Part shown: piece by piece, positions 25,956 through 34,860 of the stretch
How positions within the stretch are numbered: the first letter of the stretch is position 1
Layout: each line of letters starts with the position of its first letter
From: Pseudomonadota bacterium
GTDB taxonomy: Bacteria; Pseudomonadota; Alphaproteobacteria; Rhizobiales; Beijerinckiaceae
NCBI GenBank assembly: GCA_023426505.1
Contig: JAFAAP010000315.1
Span: 1-64,000, forward strand
Direction: 5' to 3'
Length of the DNA: 64,000 nt
Translations under genes and position numbers: made by a program
Notes under the pieces: model-generated
What the model was told of the DNA's origin: nothing
Database searches by the model: none
Seen by the model: only the letters and a program-made list of their open reading frames with translations

Positions 25956-26389
25956 TCGTCCGGCAGGCCGGCGCCGAGGATGTTCCGGCACTGGCAGGCA
26001 TCGCCGAACGCTCCTATCGGTCGGCATTCGAGGGCCTCCTCGAGGAGGAGGTGCTGGCCACCCGGGATGCAGCCTACTTTGCGGAGCGGTTCTCCGCGTC
26101 CTGGAAGCGTATGCTCGTCGCCTTGGCGGGAAAGGAGCCCATCGGCTTCCTGCTCATGACCGACGGGCACATCGACATGCTGTTCATGGATCCGGACGCG
26201 ACCGGGCAGGGCGCGGGCGCGCTCCTTCTCGCAAAGGCCGAGGCGCTCGGCGCCAGGAGCCTCGAGTGCTTCCGCGACAATCTCGGCGCCCGCCGCTTCT
26301 ACGAGCGGCACGGCTGGGGCGTCGCGCGCGAATATGAGCGTGAGTTCGCCGGACGCGAGCGGAGCTTCGTGTTCTACGTCAAACCTTAA
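25952..26389 (+). CDS. GNAT-family N-acetyltransferase
   Basis: A 145-residue acetyl-CoA-dependent acetyltransferase starting at a GTG that overlaps the preceding permease stop. The acetyl-CoA loop appears as MDPDATGQGAGALLLAKAEA, a Q/RxxGxG/A variant, and NLGARRFYERHGWGV is the usual C-terminal GNAT motif. Substrate unknown; coupling to the importer suggests an imported amine, amino acid or amino sugar. Its end overlaps by four bases the convergent oxidoreductase gene. Confidence 0.85.
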   Translation: MIVRQAGAEDVPALAGIAERSYRSAFEGLLEEEVLATRDAAYFAERFSASWKRMLVALAGKEPIGFLLMTDGHIDMLFMDPDATGQGAGALLLAKAEALGARSLECFRDNLGARRFYERHGWGVAREYEREFAGRERSFVFYVKP

Positions 26390-27453
26390 AGCGAGACGAC
26401 CCGCCCTGTCCGCACCGCCTCGTCGGCGGCAAGCACGATCCTCAAGGATCTCACGGCATCGCTCATGTGGTCGGAGAGGTCCAGATCCTCGTCGATGGCG
26501 CGCAGCAGGTAGCGCTGCTCGCGCTCGCAGAGATCGTCGTGGCTTGGCTCGTCCGAGGTGCTGATCCGCTCGTCGGCCTTGACGAAGGATCCGTCAGGAT
26601 TCAGGGCTGCGTGGTGCAGCAGGATCTGGTTAGTCTTGGTGTGGGCGTTGATGTCGTCCGAGCGGATGTCGCCGGCGGTCTCGGCCATGACGATGCTGAC
26701 GCTGCCTTTCGGGCCGATCACGTCCTTCACGAAATAGGCCGTCTCGCTCATCATCGGCCCCCAGCCGGCCTCGTACCAGCCGACAGAGCCGTCGTCGAAG
26801 GTCACGTGCAGGTGCCCGTAATTGTACATGCCAGCCGGCATGTCGTTCGTCAGCCGGGTCCCGACGCCATGCACCTGGACTGGCTGCGCCCGCGTGATCT
26901 GGCACATGACATCGACGTAATGCACGCCGCAATCGACGATCGGCGACAGGGATTGCAGCAGGCGCTTGTGCGCCTCCCACGCGGCACCGCTCGATTGCTG
27001 GTTCAGGTTCATGCGAAAGACGTTCGGGGTTCCAAGCGTCTTCGCGATTTCGATGAACTTCATCCAGGAGGGATGGTGTCGGAGAATATAGCCGACCACG
27101 AGCTTGCGCTTGGTGCGATTGGCCGTCTCGACCACGCGCTCCGCATCCGCCACCGTGTCGGCGAGGGGCTTCTCGACGAAAACGTGAGCGCCTGCCTCCA
27201 TCGCCCTGATGGCGTAGGGAGCGTGCGTATCCGACCAGGTGTTGATCGAGACCACGTCGGGCTTCGTTGCAGCCAGAGCCTCGTCGAAGTCCGTGAAGCA
27301 CGCGGCCTTCTGTAACGGTGCCGGAAGCGACAGGTCCTCGATGTTGCGGGTGCAGAGGCCCACGACCTCGAAACCCTCGATGCGGGAATAGGCGAGGGCA
27401 TGCGACATGCCCATGTTGCCGAGGCCGACGACGAGAACCCGCTTCGCACCCAT
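26386..27453 (-). CDS. Gfo/Idh/MocA-family oxidoreductase
   Basis: A 355-residue NAD(P)-dependent sugar dehydrogenase. The Rossmann motif VLVVGLGNMGMSHALAYS is at the N terminus and HVFVEKPLADTVADAE, with the catalytic EKP, is near residues 95-110. The C-terminal alpha/beta domain follows. It is 19 bases after nagA on the same strand and is the last gene of the amino-sugar operon. The substrate may be an amino sugar or its acid derivative; not determined. Confidence 0.9.
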   Translation of the reverse strand: MGAKRVLVVGLGNMGMSHALAYSRIEGFEVVGLCTRNIEDLSLPAPLQKAACFTDFDEALAATKPDVVSINTWSDTHAPYAIRAMEAGAHVFVEKPLADTVADAERVVETANRTKRKLVVGYILRHHPSWMKFIEIAKTLGTPNVFRMNLNQQSSGAAWEAHKRLLQSLSPIVDCGVHYVDVMCQITRAQPVQVHGVGTRLTNDMPAGMYNYGHLHVTFDDGSVGWYEAGWGPMMSETAYFVKDVIGPKGSVSIVMAETAGDIRSDDINAHTKTNQILLHHAALNPDGSFVKADERISTSDEPSHDDLCEREQRYLLRAIDEDLDLSDHMSDAVRSLRIVLAADEAVRTGRVVSL

Positions 27454-27472
27454 CGAAAATCCTCTTTGCTGT

Positions 27473-28600
27473 TTATTGTCCGTCGATCCAGGTCTGCCGC
27501 ACGTTCAGGTCGTCGTCGAGAAGCACGAGGCTTGCCCGATATCCCGGCGCGACCCGCCCCAACTCATGGTCGAGCCTCAGGAAGGCCGCGGGATTGAGCG
27601 AGGCCATCCGGAGCACGTCCGGCAGGCCAAGGCCGAGCCTGTTCACGCTGTTGCGCACGGCGCTCGCCATGTCGAGGTCGGAGCCTGCGAGGGTTCCATC
27701 CGCCGTCGTGAGCTTGCCGTCCTTCCGGTAGATCGTGCGGCCGTGCAGCTCGAAACTCTCCAGATCGGTCCCGGTCACCGACATGGCATCGGTCACGAGC
27801 ATCATGCCGGCCGCGCCCTTGGCCGCGATGGCGATGCGCAGAGCCGCATCGCTGACATGGTGGCCATCCACGATCAGCCCACACCAGGTGCCGACGCTGT
27901 CGAGACCAGCGCCCACCGGGCCTGGTTCGCGGCCGGCGAAGGGTGGCATGGCGTTGAAGAGGTGCGTGAAGCCGCGAAGCCCATGGCGGCAGGCTTCCAT
28001 GATTGTGGCGTAGTCTCCGGCCGTATGTCCGGCGCAGACCAGCACGCCGGCATCCGCCAGCCGGGCGATGGACTCCATCGGGTTGCGCTCGGGCGCGAGC
28101 GTCACGAGTGTGCGCCCCTCGGTGAGAGACGTCAGGATCCTGAGATCCTCCTCCTCCATCGAGCGCATATAGTCGGCGTTATGGACGCCTTTGCGCTCCG
28201 GATTGATGAAGGGGCCTTCCACATGGATGCCGAGCACTCCGGGGATGCGGGCGGCGAGCGCCTGCCGCATCGCGTCGACAGCCTCCGCCATGCGCTCGCG
28301 GTTGTCGGTGATGAAGGTCGGCAACAGGCCCACCGTACCGTATCGGCGATGCGCCTCGGCGATCGTACGCAGGCAGTCGACGCTGCGGACGTCGTTGAAG
28401 AGCATCCCGCCGCCGCCATTGACCTGCACGTCGATGAAGCCGGGTGCCAGCAGACCCTCAATGCGGCGGGTCTCGATCCCAGGGCCGAGATCCTTCTCGA
28501 AGGGCACAGCACGAATGCGGCCGTTCTCGACGACGACCGCACGGCCTTCAAGGAAGTGGGCACCGTCGAAGATGCGGGCTCCGGCCAGGGCGAAGGTCAT
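27473..28600 (-). CDS. nagA: N-acetylglucosamine-6-phosphate deacetylase
   Basis: A 375-residue amidohydrolase that removes acetate from GlcNAc-6-P to give GlcN-6-P. GFIDVQVNGGGG is the metal-site start. HVEGPFINPERKGVHN, CAGHTAGDY and the catalytic DAMS near residue 280 are all conserved. The ATG at 28600 is chosen because it overlaps the upstream SIS gene stop (TGATG), indicating translational coupling; the open frame to 29131 is not used. Confidence 0.93.
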   Translation of the reverse strand: MTFALAGARIFDGAHFLEGRAVVVENGRIRAVPFEKDLGPGIETRRIEGLLAPGFIDVQVNGGGGMLFNDVRSVDCLRTIAEAHRRYGTVGLLPTFITDNRERMAEAVDAMRQALAARIPGVLGIHVEGPFINPERKGVHNADYMRSMEEEDLRILTSLTEGRTLVTLAPERNPMESIARLADAGVLVCAGHTAGDYATIMEACRHGLRGFTHLFNAMPPFAGREPGPVGAGLDSVGTWCGLIVDGHHVSDAALRIAIAAKGAAGMMLVTDAMSVTGTDLESFELHGRTIYRKDGKLTTADGTLAGSDLDMASAVRNSVNRLGLGLPDVLRMASLNPAAFLRLDHELGRVAPGYRASLVLLDDDLNVRQTWIDGQ

Positions 28601-29655
28601 CACACCGTCTCCGTCACCTTGCGTAGACGTGGAGGGCTGTCGGGGTTGCGCCCCCGCGCCAGGGCGATGGCGTTCACCAGCGGATAGAAGCTCTGGATCA
28701 TCGCGATCGGCGCCAGATAGGGATGGATGTTCTCCACGGAGGGCAGCATGACGCTTGCAGGTCCTTCCGCTGCTCCCGCAACGACGACCGGAACGCCCTG
28801 TTCGTTCAGCTTTGTCACGAGATCGTTGACGCCGCTCAGGGTCTCGTCCTGCTGGCTGAGGACGAGGATCGGGAAGTGGTCGCCCGCAAGCGTCCAGGGG
28901 CCATGCATCAGTTCCGCGGCGCTCATGGCTTCCGCATGGACGCCGGACGTTTCCTTCAGCTTCAACGCCGCTTCCTGAGCGACCGCGAAGCCGACGCCGC
29001 GGCCGACGACGAAGAGGTTGTTTGCCTTCGACAGCATGGGCAGGGCCGCCGACCAATCCGTGGCGGAGGCCTGCTCCAGAACGTCGGGCAGCGTGTCGAG
29101 CGCATTCAGCAGGTCCCGGTCCTGCGACCAATGGGCCACGAGCTGCAGGCCGGCGGCCAGGGCGGCGATGAAGGACTTCGTGGCCGCGACGCTCCTCTCG
29201 GGGCCTGCATGGAGCGGCAGCACGACCTCGCAGGTGGAGGCGAGCGGGGAGGAGGTGTCGTTGACGAGGGCGACCGTCAGCGCGCCGTCCTCTCGGCCCG
29301 CATTGGCAAGGTGCAGGATGTCCGGGCTGCGGCCCGACTGGGATACGGCGAGGAATAGTGCATCCCGCATCCGCGGCCGCGCTTCATAGACGGACGTCAC
29401 GGACGGTCCGACGGAGGCCGTGACGAGGCCGGAATGGATTTCCAGCAGATACTTGGCGAAGGTCGCCGCATTGTCGGAGCTGCCGCGTGCGCAGGTGACG
29501 GCAAAAGGCGGCGGCGAGGCGCGCAGTCGCTCGCCCAGGTCCCGGCACAGGTCGGCATTGCCTGCGAGCAGGCGTGCGACGACCTGGGGAGCCTCGCGCG
29601 CTTCGCGCAGCATGGCGGTTACGGCGGAGGCGGAATTGTTCTGGTCAGGCATCAT
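28600..29655 (-). CDS. SIS-domain glucosamine-6-phosphate isomerase/deaminase (NagB-II type)
   Basis: A 351-residue protein with two SIS domains, as in the isomerase half of GlmS, and no glutaminase domain. CARGSSDNAATFAKYLLE and AVSQSGRSPD are the first SIS sugar-phosphate motifs; GPERSVAATKSF and VGRGVGFAVAQEAALKLKET the second. Such proteins replace NagB and convert GlcN-6-P to fructose-6-P and ammonia. Its place between gntR and nagA fits that. AgaS-like activity cannot be excluded. Confidence 0.88.
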   Translation of the reverse strand: MMPDQNNSASAVTAMLREAREAPQVVARLLAGNADLCRDLGERLRASPPPFAVTCARGSSDNAATFAKYLLEIHSGLVTASVGPSVTSVYEARPRMRDALFLAVSQSGRSPDILHLANAGREDGALTVALVNDTSSPLASTCEVVLPLHAGPERSVAATKSFIAALAAGLQLVAHWSQDRDLLNALDTLPDVLEQASATDWSAALPMLSKANNLFVVGRGVGFAVAQEAALKLKETSGVHAEAMSAAELMHGPWTLAGDHFPILVLSQQDETLSGVNDLVTKLNEQGVPVVVAGAAEGPASVMLPSVENIHPYLAPIAMIQSFYPLVNAIALARGRNPDSPPRLRKVTETV

Positions 29656-30430
29656 CGCTTTGGGTCCGATCGGGCTGGCTGATCGTCAGCTCGGCCACGA
29701 AGTCATAGGCGTCGCCCCGGTAATAGGACGAGGTGAATTCCACAGGCTCGCCGGCCGTGGTGAACGACCGGCGTTCGATATAGAGCGCGGGGCTCTGCGG
29801 GGGAACATGGAGCAGGGCCGCCTGTTCCTCGGTGAGGAGCACCGCGTGCAGCCTTTGCAGGGCGCGGCTGGGCACGACGCCCTGCTCGTGAAGAGCGGCA
29901 TAGAGCGACTGCTTGACGAGCGAAGGATCCGGCAGGAAGCGGTTGGGGATCACCGCATGCTCGATGGCCATGGGGATGCCGTCGGCGAGGCGCAGCCGGT
30001 TGACCCGGCTCACGAGATCGCCGGGCGAGAGACCGAGCGCCATGAGTTCGTTCGGCGCAGCCTGCCCGACCGAACGGCTCAGCAGCACGGCCGAGGAAGG
30101 AAGGCCGCGGGCCGACATGTCGTCCGTGAAGCTCGACAGGCGCGACAGAGGCTGCTCGAGCCGGATCTGCGGCGCGATGAAGGTGCCCGATCCCCAGCGC
30201 TGGACGAGAACGCCCTTCTTCACCAGGCCCGTGATGGCCTTGCGGACCGTCACGCGGGAGATGCCGAGCTGTTTGGCGAGATCGCGCTCGCCCGGCAGCG
30301 CATCGTCCGGCTTGATGGCGCCTCTGCGGACCGCTTCCTCGATCGATTGCTGCAGTTGCAGGTAGAGGGGCGTCGGATTGGCTTCGTCGAGCGGGAGCAG
30401 GGGCAGCGATTCAGAGGCCTGTGCGGTCAT
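29645..30430 (-). CDS. GntR/HutC-family regulator of the amino-sugar operon
   Basis: A 261-residue repressor. The N-terminal winged helix has LPGERDLAKQLGISRVTVRKAI, followed by a UTRA ligand-binding domain of HutC/NagR/DasR type. In relatives the ligand is GlcN-6-P or GlcNAc-6-P. The gene overlaps both neighbours (20 bases with the kinase, 11 with the SIS gene), so it is embedded in the operon it probably controls. The start at 30430 fits the family. Confidence 0.92.
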   Translation of the reverse strand: MTAQASESLPLLPLDEANPTPLYLQLQQSIEEAVRRGAIKPDDALPGERDLAKQLGISRVTVRKAITGLVKKGVLVQRWGSGTFIAPQIRLEQPLSRLSSFTDDMSARGLPSSAVLLSRSVGQAAPNELMALGLSPGDLVSRVNRLRLADGIPMAIEHAVIPNRFLPDPSLVKQSLYAALHEQGVVPSRALQRLHAVLLTEEQAALLHVPPQSPALYIERRSFTTAGEPVEFTSSYYRGDAYDFVAELTISQPDRTQSDDA

Positions 30431-31307
30431 TCCTGCCTCCGCTCTGTGATGTCTTTGCAAGGAGAACGGCGCCGTCGAGCGCGTCGGCTCGCGGCGGCAC
30501 GATGAGCTGCTGAAGCGGGGGCGGCAGCCAGGGGCGCAGGGGCTCCGCCAGGCCGCCGAACGTGCACAGGGCCGGAGCGCCGAGGTCGAGGAGGCGCATT
30601 GCGATCTGCGCCATCTCGTCGGCGGCATGACGGACCAGTTCAAGACCGAGGGGATCCCGCCGATGGGCGTGCTCCAGAACCAGAGGCGCATACCGCGCAT
30701 AGTCGCTTGGGCGCGCCTTCCCGACCCAGTCCACCAGGACCTCGGGATCGTTGCTGAAGTCGCCCAGCACGGCATTCGACAAGGGCGTTGCAGGAATGCG
30801 GCCATCATAGGCCCAGATGACGCGCCGCAGGAGGTCGCGCCCGATGGCTGCCCCGCTCCCTTCGTCGGAAATCTCGAACCCCCAACCACCGACGTAGCGG
30901 CGTTGTCCGCCCACGACGCCGTAGCCGCAGGAGCCCGTTCCGACGATCAGGATCGCGCCGTCTCCGCCCTCGAAGGCGCCGAGCCATGCGGTATGCGCGT
31001 CCGTGTCGATGACGAAGGAGGCGAAAGGGTGCTGACGCGAGAGCAGCCGCGCCACCGCGCTCTTCTGCCCCGCTCCTGCTGCTCCCATTCCGGCGCGGAC
31101 CCGGCTCAGGTCGGTCTCCTGCAGCCCGGCTTGGCGGAGTGCCTCGCCGCAGGCGGTGAGAATCGAGGTCCAGACAAGGTCCGGGTCGAGCCTGATGTTC
31201 GAAGGACCGCCGGCCCCCTCACCGAGAAGTTTTCCCTCGGCATCGCGCAGGCGGGCCCTGCATTTGGTGCCGCCGCCATCAATGCCAAGGAAAAGGAACT
31301 CACTCAT
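30411..31307 (-). CDS. BadF/BadG-type N-acetylglucosamine kinase
   Basis: A 298-residue ASKHA kinase with GIDGGGTKCRARLRDAEGK at the N terminus, IVGTGSCGYGVVGGQRRYVG and GWGFEISDEGSGAAIGRDLL in the middle. With nagA and the SIS isomerase in the same operon, it is the likely enzyme giving GlcNAc-6-P from imported GlcNAc. It is a second, clearly different paralogue of the BadF-type kinase at 18391-19299. It is first in the operon and divergent from the sugar ABC transporter. Confidence 0.9.
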   Translation of the reverse strand: MSEFLFLGIDGGGTKCRARLRDAEGKLLGEGAGGPSNIRLDPDLVWTSILTACGEALRQAGLQETDLSRVRAGMGAAGAGQKSAVARLLSRQHPFASFVIDTDAHTAWLGAFEGGDGAILIVGTGSCGYGVVGGQRRYVGGWGFEISDEGSGAAIGRDLLRRVIWAYDGRIPATPLSNAVLGDFSNDPEVLVDWVGKARPSDYARYAPLVLEHAHRRDPLGLELVRHAADEMAQIAMRLLDLGAPALCTFGGLAEPLRPWLPPPLQQLIVPPRADALDGAVLLAKTSQSGGRNDRTGL

Positions 31308-31359
31308 CGCCGATGTATCTGGGTGACTGGTTAAGCGTGCAGGAGTGCAGGGCCACACA

Positions 31360-31379
31360 ATGCCACTTAATATCCAGTT
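31360..31379 (-). promoter_or_regulatory. TGG-N8-TGG motif upstream of the kinase/gntR operon
   Basis: The minus strand reads AACTGGATATTAAGTGGCAT, 53-72 bases before the kinase start. It shares the ACTGGA start and TGG-N8-TGG spacing with the murQ upstream site. Confidence 0.35.
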
Positions 31380-31530
31380 CGTGAAGAGGTACGCCGTGCA
31401 AATGCCTGTTCCGGCCTTGTCCGACACGCAATCATTGAACTTTCTAAAGCAGGCTCGATGCCGGTAGGATAGGACAATGGTACTAGCGGGCCGGCCCGCA
31501 AACGGCAGTTGTGTTTCTGTCCAGGCGATA

Positions 31531-31544
31531 CCAATATGAGGTCA
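31531..31544 (-). promoter_or_regulatory. Variant motif upstream of the sugar ABC operon
   Basis: The minus strand reads TGACCTCATATTGG, matching the motif with the first triplet changed (TGA). It is followed by TATC, giving ATATTGGTAT, close to the murQ site ATATTGGTCT. Confidence 0.3.
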
Positions 31545-31675
31545 CTTGTCCACGGTTTCCAGGGGCGGTCGCCGCTCCGCCGGATGCCGAGAGAGCACGA
31601 AAAAGTGCACGGGACGATGGGGAATTTTCATGAGGCGCTTGCCGGTGCCGCCATGAGCTTGGAGGAAGAACGAGG

Positions 31676-32965
31676 ATGAGATCCCACCACAGCACGACTC
31701 TTCTGCGCAATGCAGGCCGTCTCGTCGCCACGGCGTCCCTAGCGGCCCTTGCCGTGGCTTTCGCCGGTGCGGCCTCGGCGCAGACACTCACCATCGAGAG
31801 CTGGCGCAACGACGACGCGGATGTCTGGAACACCAAGATCATCCCGGCCTTCAACAAGAAACACCCGGACATCAAGGTCCAGTTCAAAGCCGACCCGCCG
31901 ACGGAGTACAACGCGGCCCTCAATGCGCGCTTGGCTGGCGGAACCGCCGGCGACCTGATCACCTGCCGGCCCTTCGATGCATCCCTCGACCTGTTCAAGA
32001 AGGGACAGCTTCTCTCCGTCAACGACGTGAAGGGGATCGAGAACTTCTCGGACGTGGCGAAAAGCGCCTGGTCGACCGACGACGGCAAGACCACGTTCTG
32101 CATGCCGATGGCGTCCGTGATCCACGGGTTCGTCTACAACAAGGAGATCTTCGACGAGCTGAAGCTGACGCCGCCGAAGACCGTGAAGGAGTTCCACGCC
32201 GTCCTCGACAAGATCAAGGCCGACGGAAAGTACACCCCGATCGCCATGGGCACCGCCGACCAGTGGGAGGCCGCCACCATGGGTTTCCAGAACATCGGCG
32301 TGAACTACTGGAAAGGCGAGGAGGGGCGCAAGGCGCTCATCGAGGGTAAGCAGAAGCTGACCGACCAGCCCTATGTGCAGGCCTTCGCGGAACTCGCAAG
32401 CTGGGCGCCCTATATGGGCAACGGCTATCAATCTCAGAAATATCCCGATACCCAGAACCTGTTCACGCTGGGCCGTGCCGCCATCTACCCGGCCGGATCC
32501 TGGGACGTGCCGATCTTCCGCAAGCAGGCGGACTTCGAATTCGACGCCTTCGCGCCGCCGCTGCCGGATGGCGCCAGCAAGTGCTACATCAGCGACCATA
32601 CGGACATTGCGCTGGGCATCAATGCCAAGTCCAAGAACGTCGAAGCGGCCAAGACCTTCCTGTCCTGGGTGGCCTCGCCGGAATTCGCCGAGATCTACGC
32701 GAACGAGTTGCCGGGCTTCTTCCCGCTCTCGAATGCCAAGGTCGACGTGAAAGACCCGGTGGCGGCGAAGTTCGTCGGCTGGCGCAACACCTGCGAAAGC
32801 TCGATCCGCAACTCCTACCAGATCCTGTCCCGTGGAACGCCGAACCTCGAGAACGAGCTCTGGAACGTGAGCGCCCAGGTACTCAACGGCACCATGAAGC
32901 CTGAAGAGGCGGCCAAGAAGGTCGAGGACGGGCTCGCGAGCTGGTACGAGCCGCATAAGAAGTAG
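31676..32965 (+). CDS. Sugar ABC transporter substrate-binding protein (family 1)
   Basis: A 429-residue periplasmic protein. Signal peptide to about residue 36 (AGAASAQ). The mature protein starts TLTIESWRNDDADVW and ARLAGGTAGDLITCRPFD follows, typical of CUT1-class oligosaccharide binders. Divergent from the GlcNAc-kinase/gntR/nagA operon, it probably binds GlcNAc, chitobiose or another amino sugar; this is inferred from context. A hairpin separates it from the permeases. Confidence 0.92.
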   Translation: MRSHHSTTLLRNAGRLVATASLAALAVAFAGAASAQTLTIESWRNDDADVWNTKIIPAFNKKHPDIKVQFKADPPTEYNAALNARLAGGTAGDLITCRPFDASLDLFKKGQLLSVNDVKGIENFSDVAKSAWSTDDGKTTFCMPMASVIHGFVYNKEIFDELKLTPPKTVKEFHAVLDKIKADGKYTPIAMGTADQWEAATMGFQNIGVNYWKGEEGRKALIEGKQKLTDQPYVQAFAELASWAPYMGNGYQSQKYPDTQNLFTLGRAAIYPAGSWDVPIFRKQADFEFDAFAPPLPDGASKCYISDHTDIALGINAKSKNVEAAKTFLSWVASPEFAEIYANELPGFFPLSNAKVDVKDPVAAKFVGWRNTCESSIRNSYQILSRGTPNLENELWNVSAQVLNGTMKPEEAAKKVEDGLASWYEPHKK

Positions 32966-32973
32966 CCGCGTCA

Positions 32974-32999
32974 GGCGGGCTGTCCGACGGCAGCCCGCC
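32974..32999 (+). terminator. Intercistronic hairpin after the sugar-binding protein gene
   Basis: GGCGGGCTG at 32974-32982 pairs perfectly with CAGCCCGCC at 32991-32999 across an eight-base loop, nine bases after the binding-protein stop. No T tract follows, so it probably attenuates or stabilises rather than fully terminates. Confidence 0.6.
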
Positions 33000-33029
33000 A
33001 TTCTCCGCTCCTCTCACGCCCGGATCAGC

Positions 33030-33989
33030 ATGACGGACATCGCCGCCCCGGAGGTTCAGACGGAGAGCGTCGTCGGGCGCTCCCGCTTTCCCGTCCATGT
33101 CGCGGTGTTCCTGGCCCCGGCGCTCATCATCTACACGCTCTTCTCAATCTATCCCCTCTTCGACACCATCCGCCTCAGCCTGTACGCCGGAGACGAGACG
33201 GGGGCACGCCACTTCGTCGGCCTGGGCAATTTCCACACGCTGCTTTCCGACCCGTCTTGGTCCGGCCAGTTCTGGAATGCCCTGCGCAATAACCTGATCT
33301 TCTTCGCCATTCACATGGTGGTCCAGAACGGCATCGGTCTGGGACTTGCCATGCTGCTCAGCCTGCCGAGGCTGATCGGCGGGAGCGTCTACCGCACCCT
33401 CCTGTTCCTGCCGACCATGCTGTCGGTCGTGATCATCGGCTTCATCTGGCAGCTCATGCTCAATCCGCTCTGGGGTATCGCCGAAAGCCTTCTCGCGGCA
33501 GTCGGGCTGAAGCAGTTCTTCGGACCATGGCTCGGACAGGAATCCACCGCGCTGCTGACGGTTTCCCTGATCTCGGTCTGGCAGTTCGTCGGAATTCCGA
33601 TGATGCTGATCTATGCCGCACTCATCAACATTCCGGACGACCTCCTGGATGCTGCGACCGTGGACGGGGCAGGGCCGTTCAGCGTGTTCTGGTTCGTGCG
33701 CCTCCCGCTCATCCTGCCGACGCTCGGGGTCGTGTCCATCCTGACCTTCGTGGCCAACTTCAACGCCTTCGACCTGATCTACGCCATCAAAGGAGCGCTG
33801 GCAGGACCGAACTTCTCCACCGATATTCTCGGCACCTTCTTTTATCGCACCTTCTTCGGCTACCAGCTTCAGGTGGGCAGCCCCACCATGGGCGCGACGG
33901 TGGCGACCGCCATGTTGATCATCATCCTGATCGGCGTGCTCATCTATCTCTTCGGCGTGCAGCGGCGGCTGCAGCGGCACACGTTCTGA
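33030..33989 (+). CDS. Sugar ABC transporter permease (UgpA/MalF type)
   Basis: A 319-residue permease with six predicted helices. FLAPALIIYTLFSIYPLFDT is the first helix and the ATPase-docking loop is DDLLDAATVDGAGPFSVFWF. It is followed seven bases later by the second permease. It works with the preceding binding protein and the downstream ATPase. Confidence 0.92.
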   Translation: MTDIAAPEVQTESVVGRSRFPVHVAVFLAPALIIYTLFSIYPLFDTIRLSLYAGDETGARHFVGLGNFHTLLSDPSWSGQFWNALRNNLIFFAIHMVVQNGIGLGLAMLLSLPRLIGGSVYRTLLFLPTMLSVVIIGFIWQLMLNPLWGIAESLLAAVGLKQFFGPWLGQESTALLTVSLISVWQFVGIPMMLIYAALINIPDDLLDAATVDGAGPFSVFWFVRLPLILPTLGVVSILTFVANFNAFDLIYAIKGALAGPNFSTDILGTFFYRTFFGYQLQVGSPTMGATVATAMLIIILIGVLIYLFGVQRRLQRHTF

Positions 33990-33996
33990 GGCGGCC

Positions 33997-34830
33997 ATGG
34001 GTGTGAATGTCAGGCCAGGCCGCATCGCCGTCCACATCGCGCTGATCCTCTATGCGATGCTGGCCGTCGGCCCGATCGTTCTCATCCTGATCAACGCCTT
34101 CAAGACCCGGCGCGCCATCTTTGCCGATCCGCTCGGCTTTCCGGACGCCCGCACGTTCACGACGATCGGCTTTGACCGTGTCTTCGCCAATTCCGATTTC
34201 GGGCTCTATTTCCTCAACAGCCTGACGGTGACCGTCGTATCGTTGGGCCTGATCGTCCTCATCGGCGCGATGGCGGCCTGGGCTCTGACGGAGTATCGGT
34301 TCCGCGGCAACACTATCCTCAGCCTTTATCTCGCCGTCGGGATTATGGTGCCGATCCGCCTAGGGAGCGTCAGCATCCTGCGGATGATGGTGGAACTCGA
34401 TCTTGTCAATACGCTGACGGCCCTCATCCTCGTCTATGTGGCGCAAGGATTGCCGCTCGCCATTCTCATCCTCGGCGAGTTCATCCAGCAGATTCCAAAG
34501 GATCTGCGCGACGCCGCCCGCTGCGACGGCGTGAGCGAGTACCGCATCTTCGGCAGCATCATCCTGCCCCTGATCCGCCCCGCCATCGCGACGGTGGCCG
34601 TGTTCACGATGGTGCCGATCTGGAACGACCTCTGGTTCCCGCTGATCCTGGCTCCTGGAGGCGGCAAGCAGACGGTAACCCTGGGCGTGCAGCAGTTCAT
34701 TGGACAGTACGTGACCGACTGGAATGCCGTGCTCGCCTCGCTCACCCTGGCGATCGCGCCCGTCCTCGTCCTCTATCTTCTCTTTTCACGCTACCTCGTC
34801 CGCGGCCTCACGGCCGGCGCGGTCAAATGA
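33997..34830 (+). CDS. Sugar ABC transporter permease (UgpE/MalG type)
   Basis: A 277-residue permease with six helices and a docking loop at IPKDLRDAARCDGVSEYRIF. The N-terminal helix AVHIALILYAMLAVGPIVLI and the later LWFPLILAPGGGKQT are typical of MalG-like subunits. It lies between its partner permease and the ATPase gene. Confidence 0.92.
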   Translation: MGVNVRPGRIAVHIALILYAMLAVGPIVLILINAFKTRRAIFADPLGFPDARTFTTIGFDRVFANSDFGLYFLNSLTVTVVSLGLIVLIGAMAAWALTEYRFRGNTILSLYLAVGIMVPIRLGSVSILRMMVELDLVNTLTALILVYVAQGLPLAILILGEFIQQIPKDLRDAARCDGVSEYRIFGSIILPLIRPAIATVAVFTMVPIWNDLWFPLILAPGGGKQTVTLGVQQFIGQYVTDWNAVLASLTLAIAPVLVLYLLFSRYLVRGLTAGAVK

Positions 34831-34860
34831 GGCGTGCGTTCACTTACGGATCGGATATCC

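Larger units (their letters stand above)
31308..31675. other. Divergent control region between kinase operon and sugar ABC operon
   Basis: About 370 bases without a convincing gene. It contains two sequences related to the TGG-N8-TGG motif (31360-31379 and 31531-31544, both on the minus strand) and the palindrome GCGGGCCGGCCCGC at 31486-31499. It is a natural place for GntR operators controlling both directions. Confidence 0.5.

Noticed and set aside
31486..31499. GCGGGCCGGCCCGC palindrome as the GntR operator
   Set aside because: Pure G/C palindromes arise readily in this genome and it does not resemble HutC/NagR half-sites; noted only in the control-region entry.
31739..33001. 420-codon open frame antisense to the sugar-binding protein
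   Set aside because: Shadow of a well-supported gene with signal peptide and family motifs.
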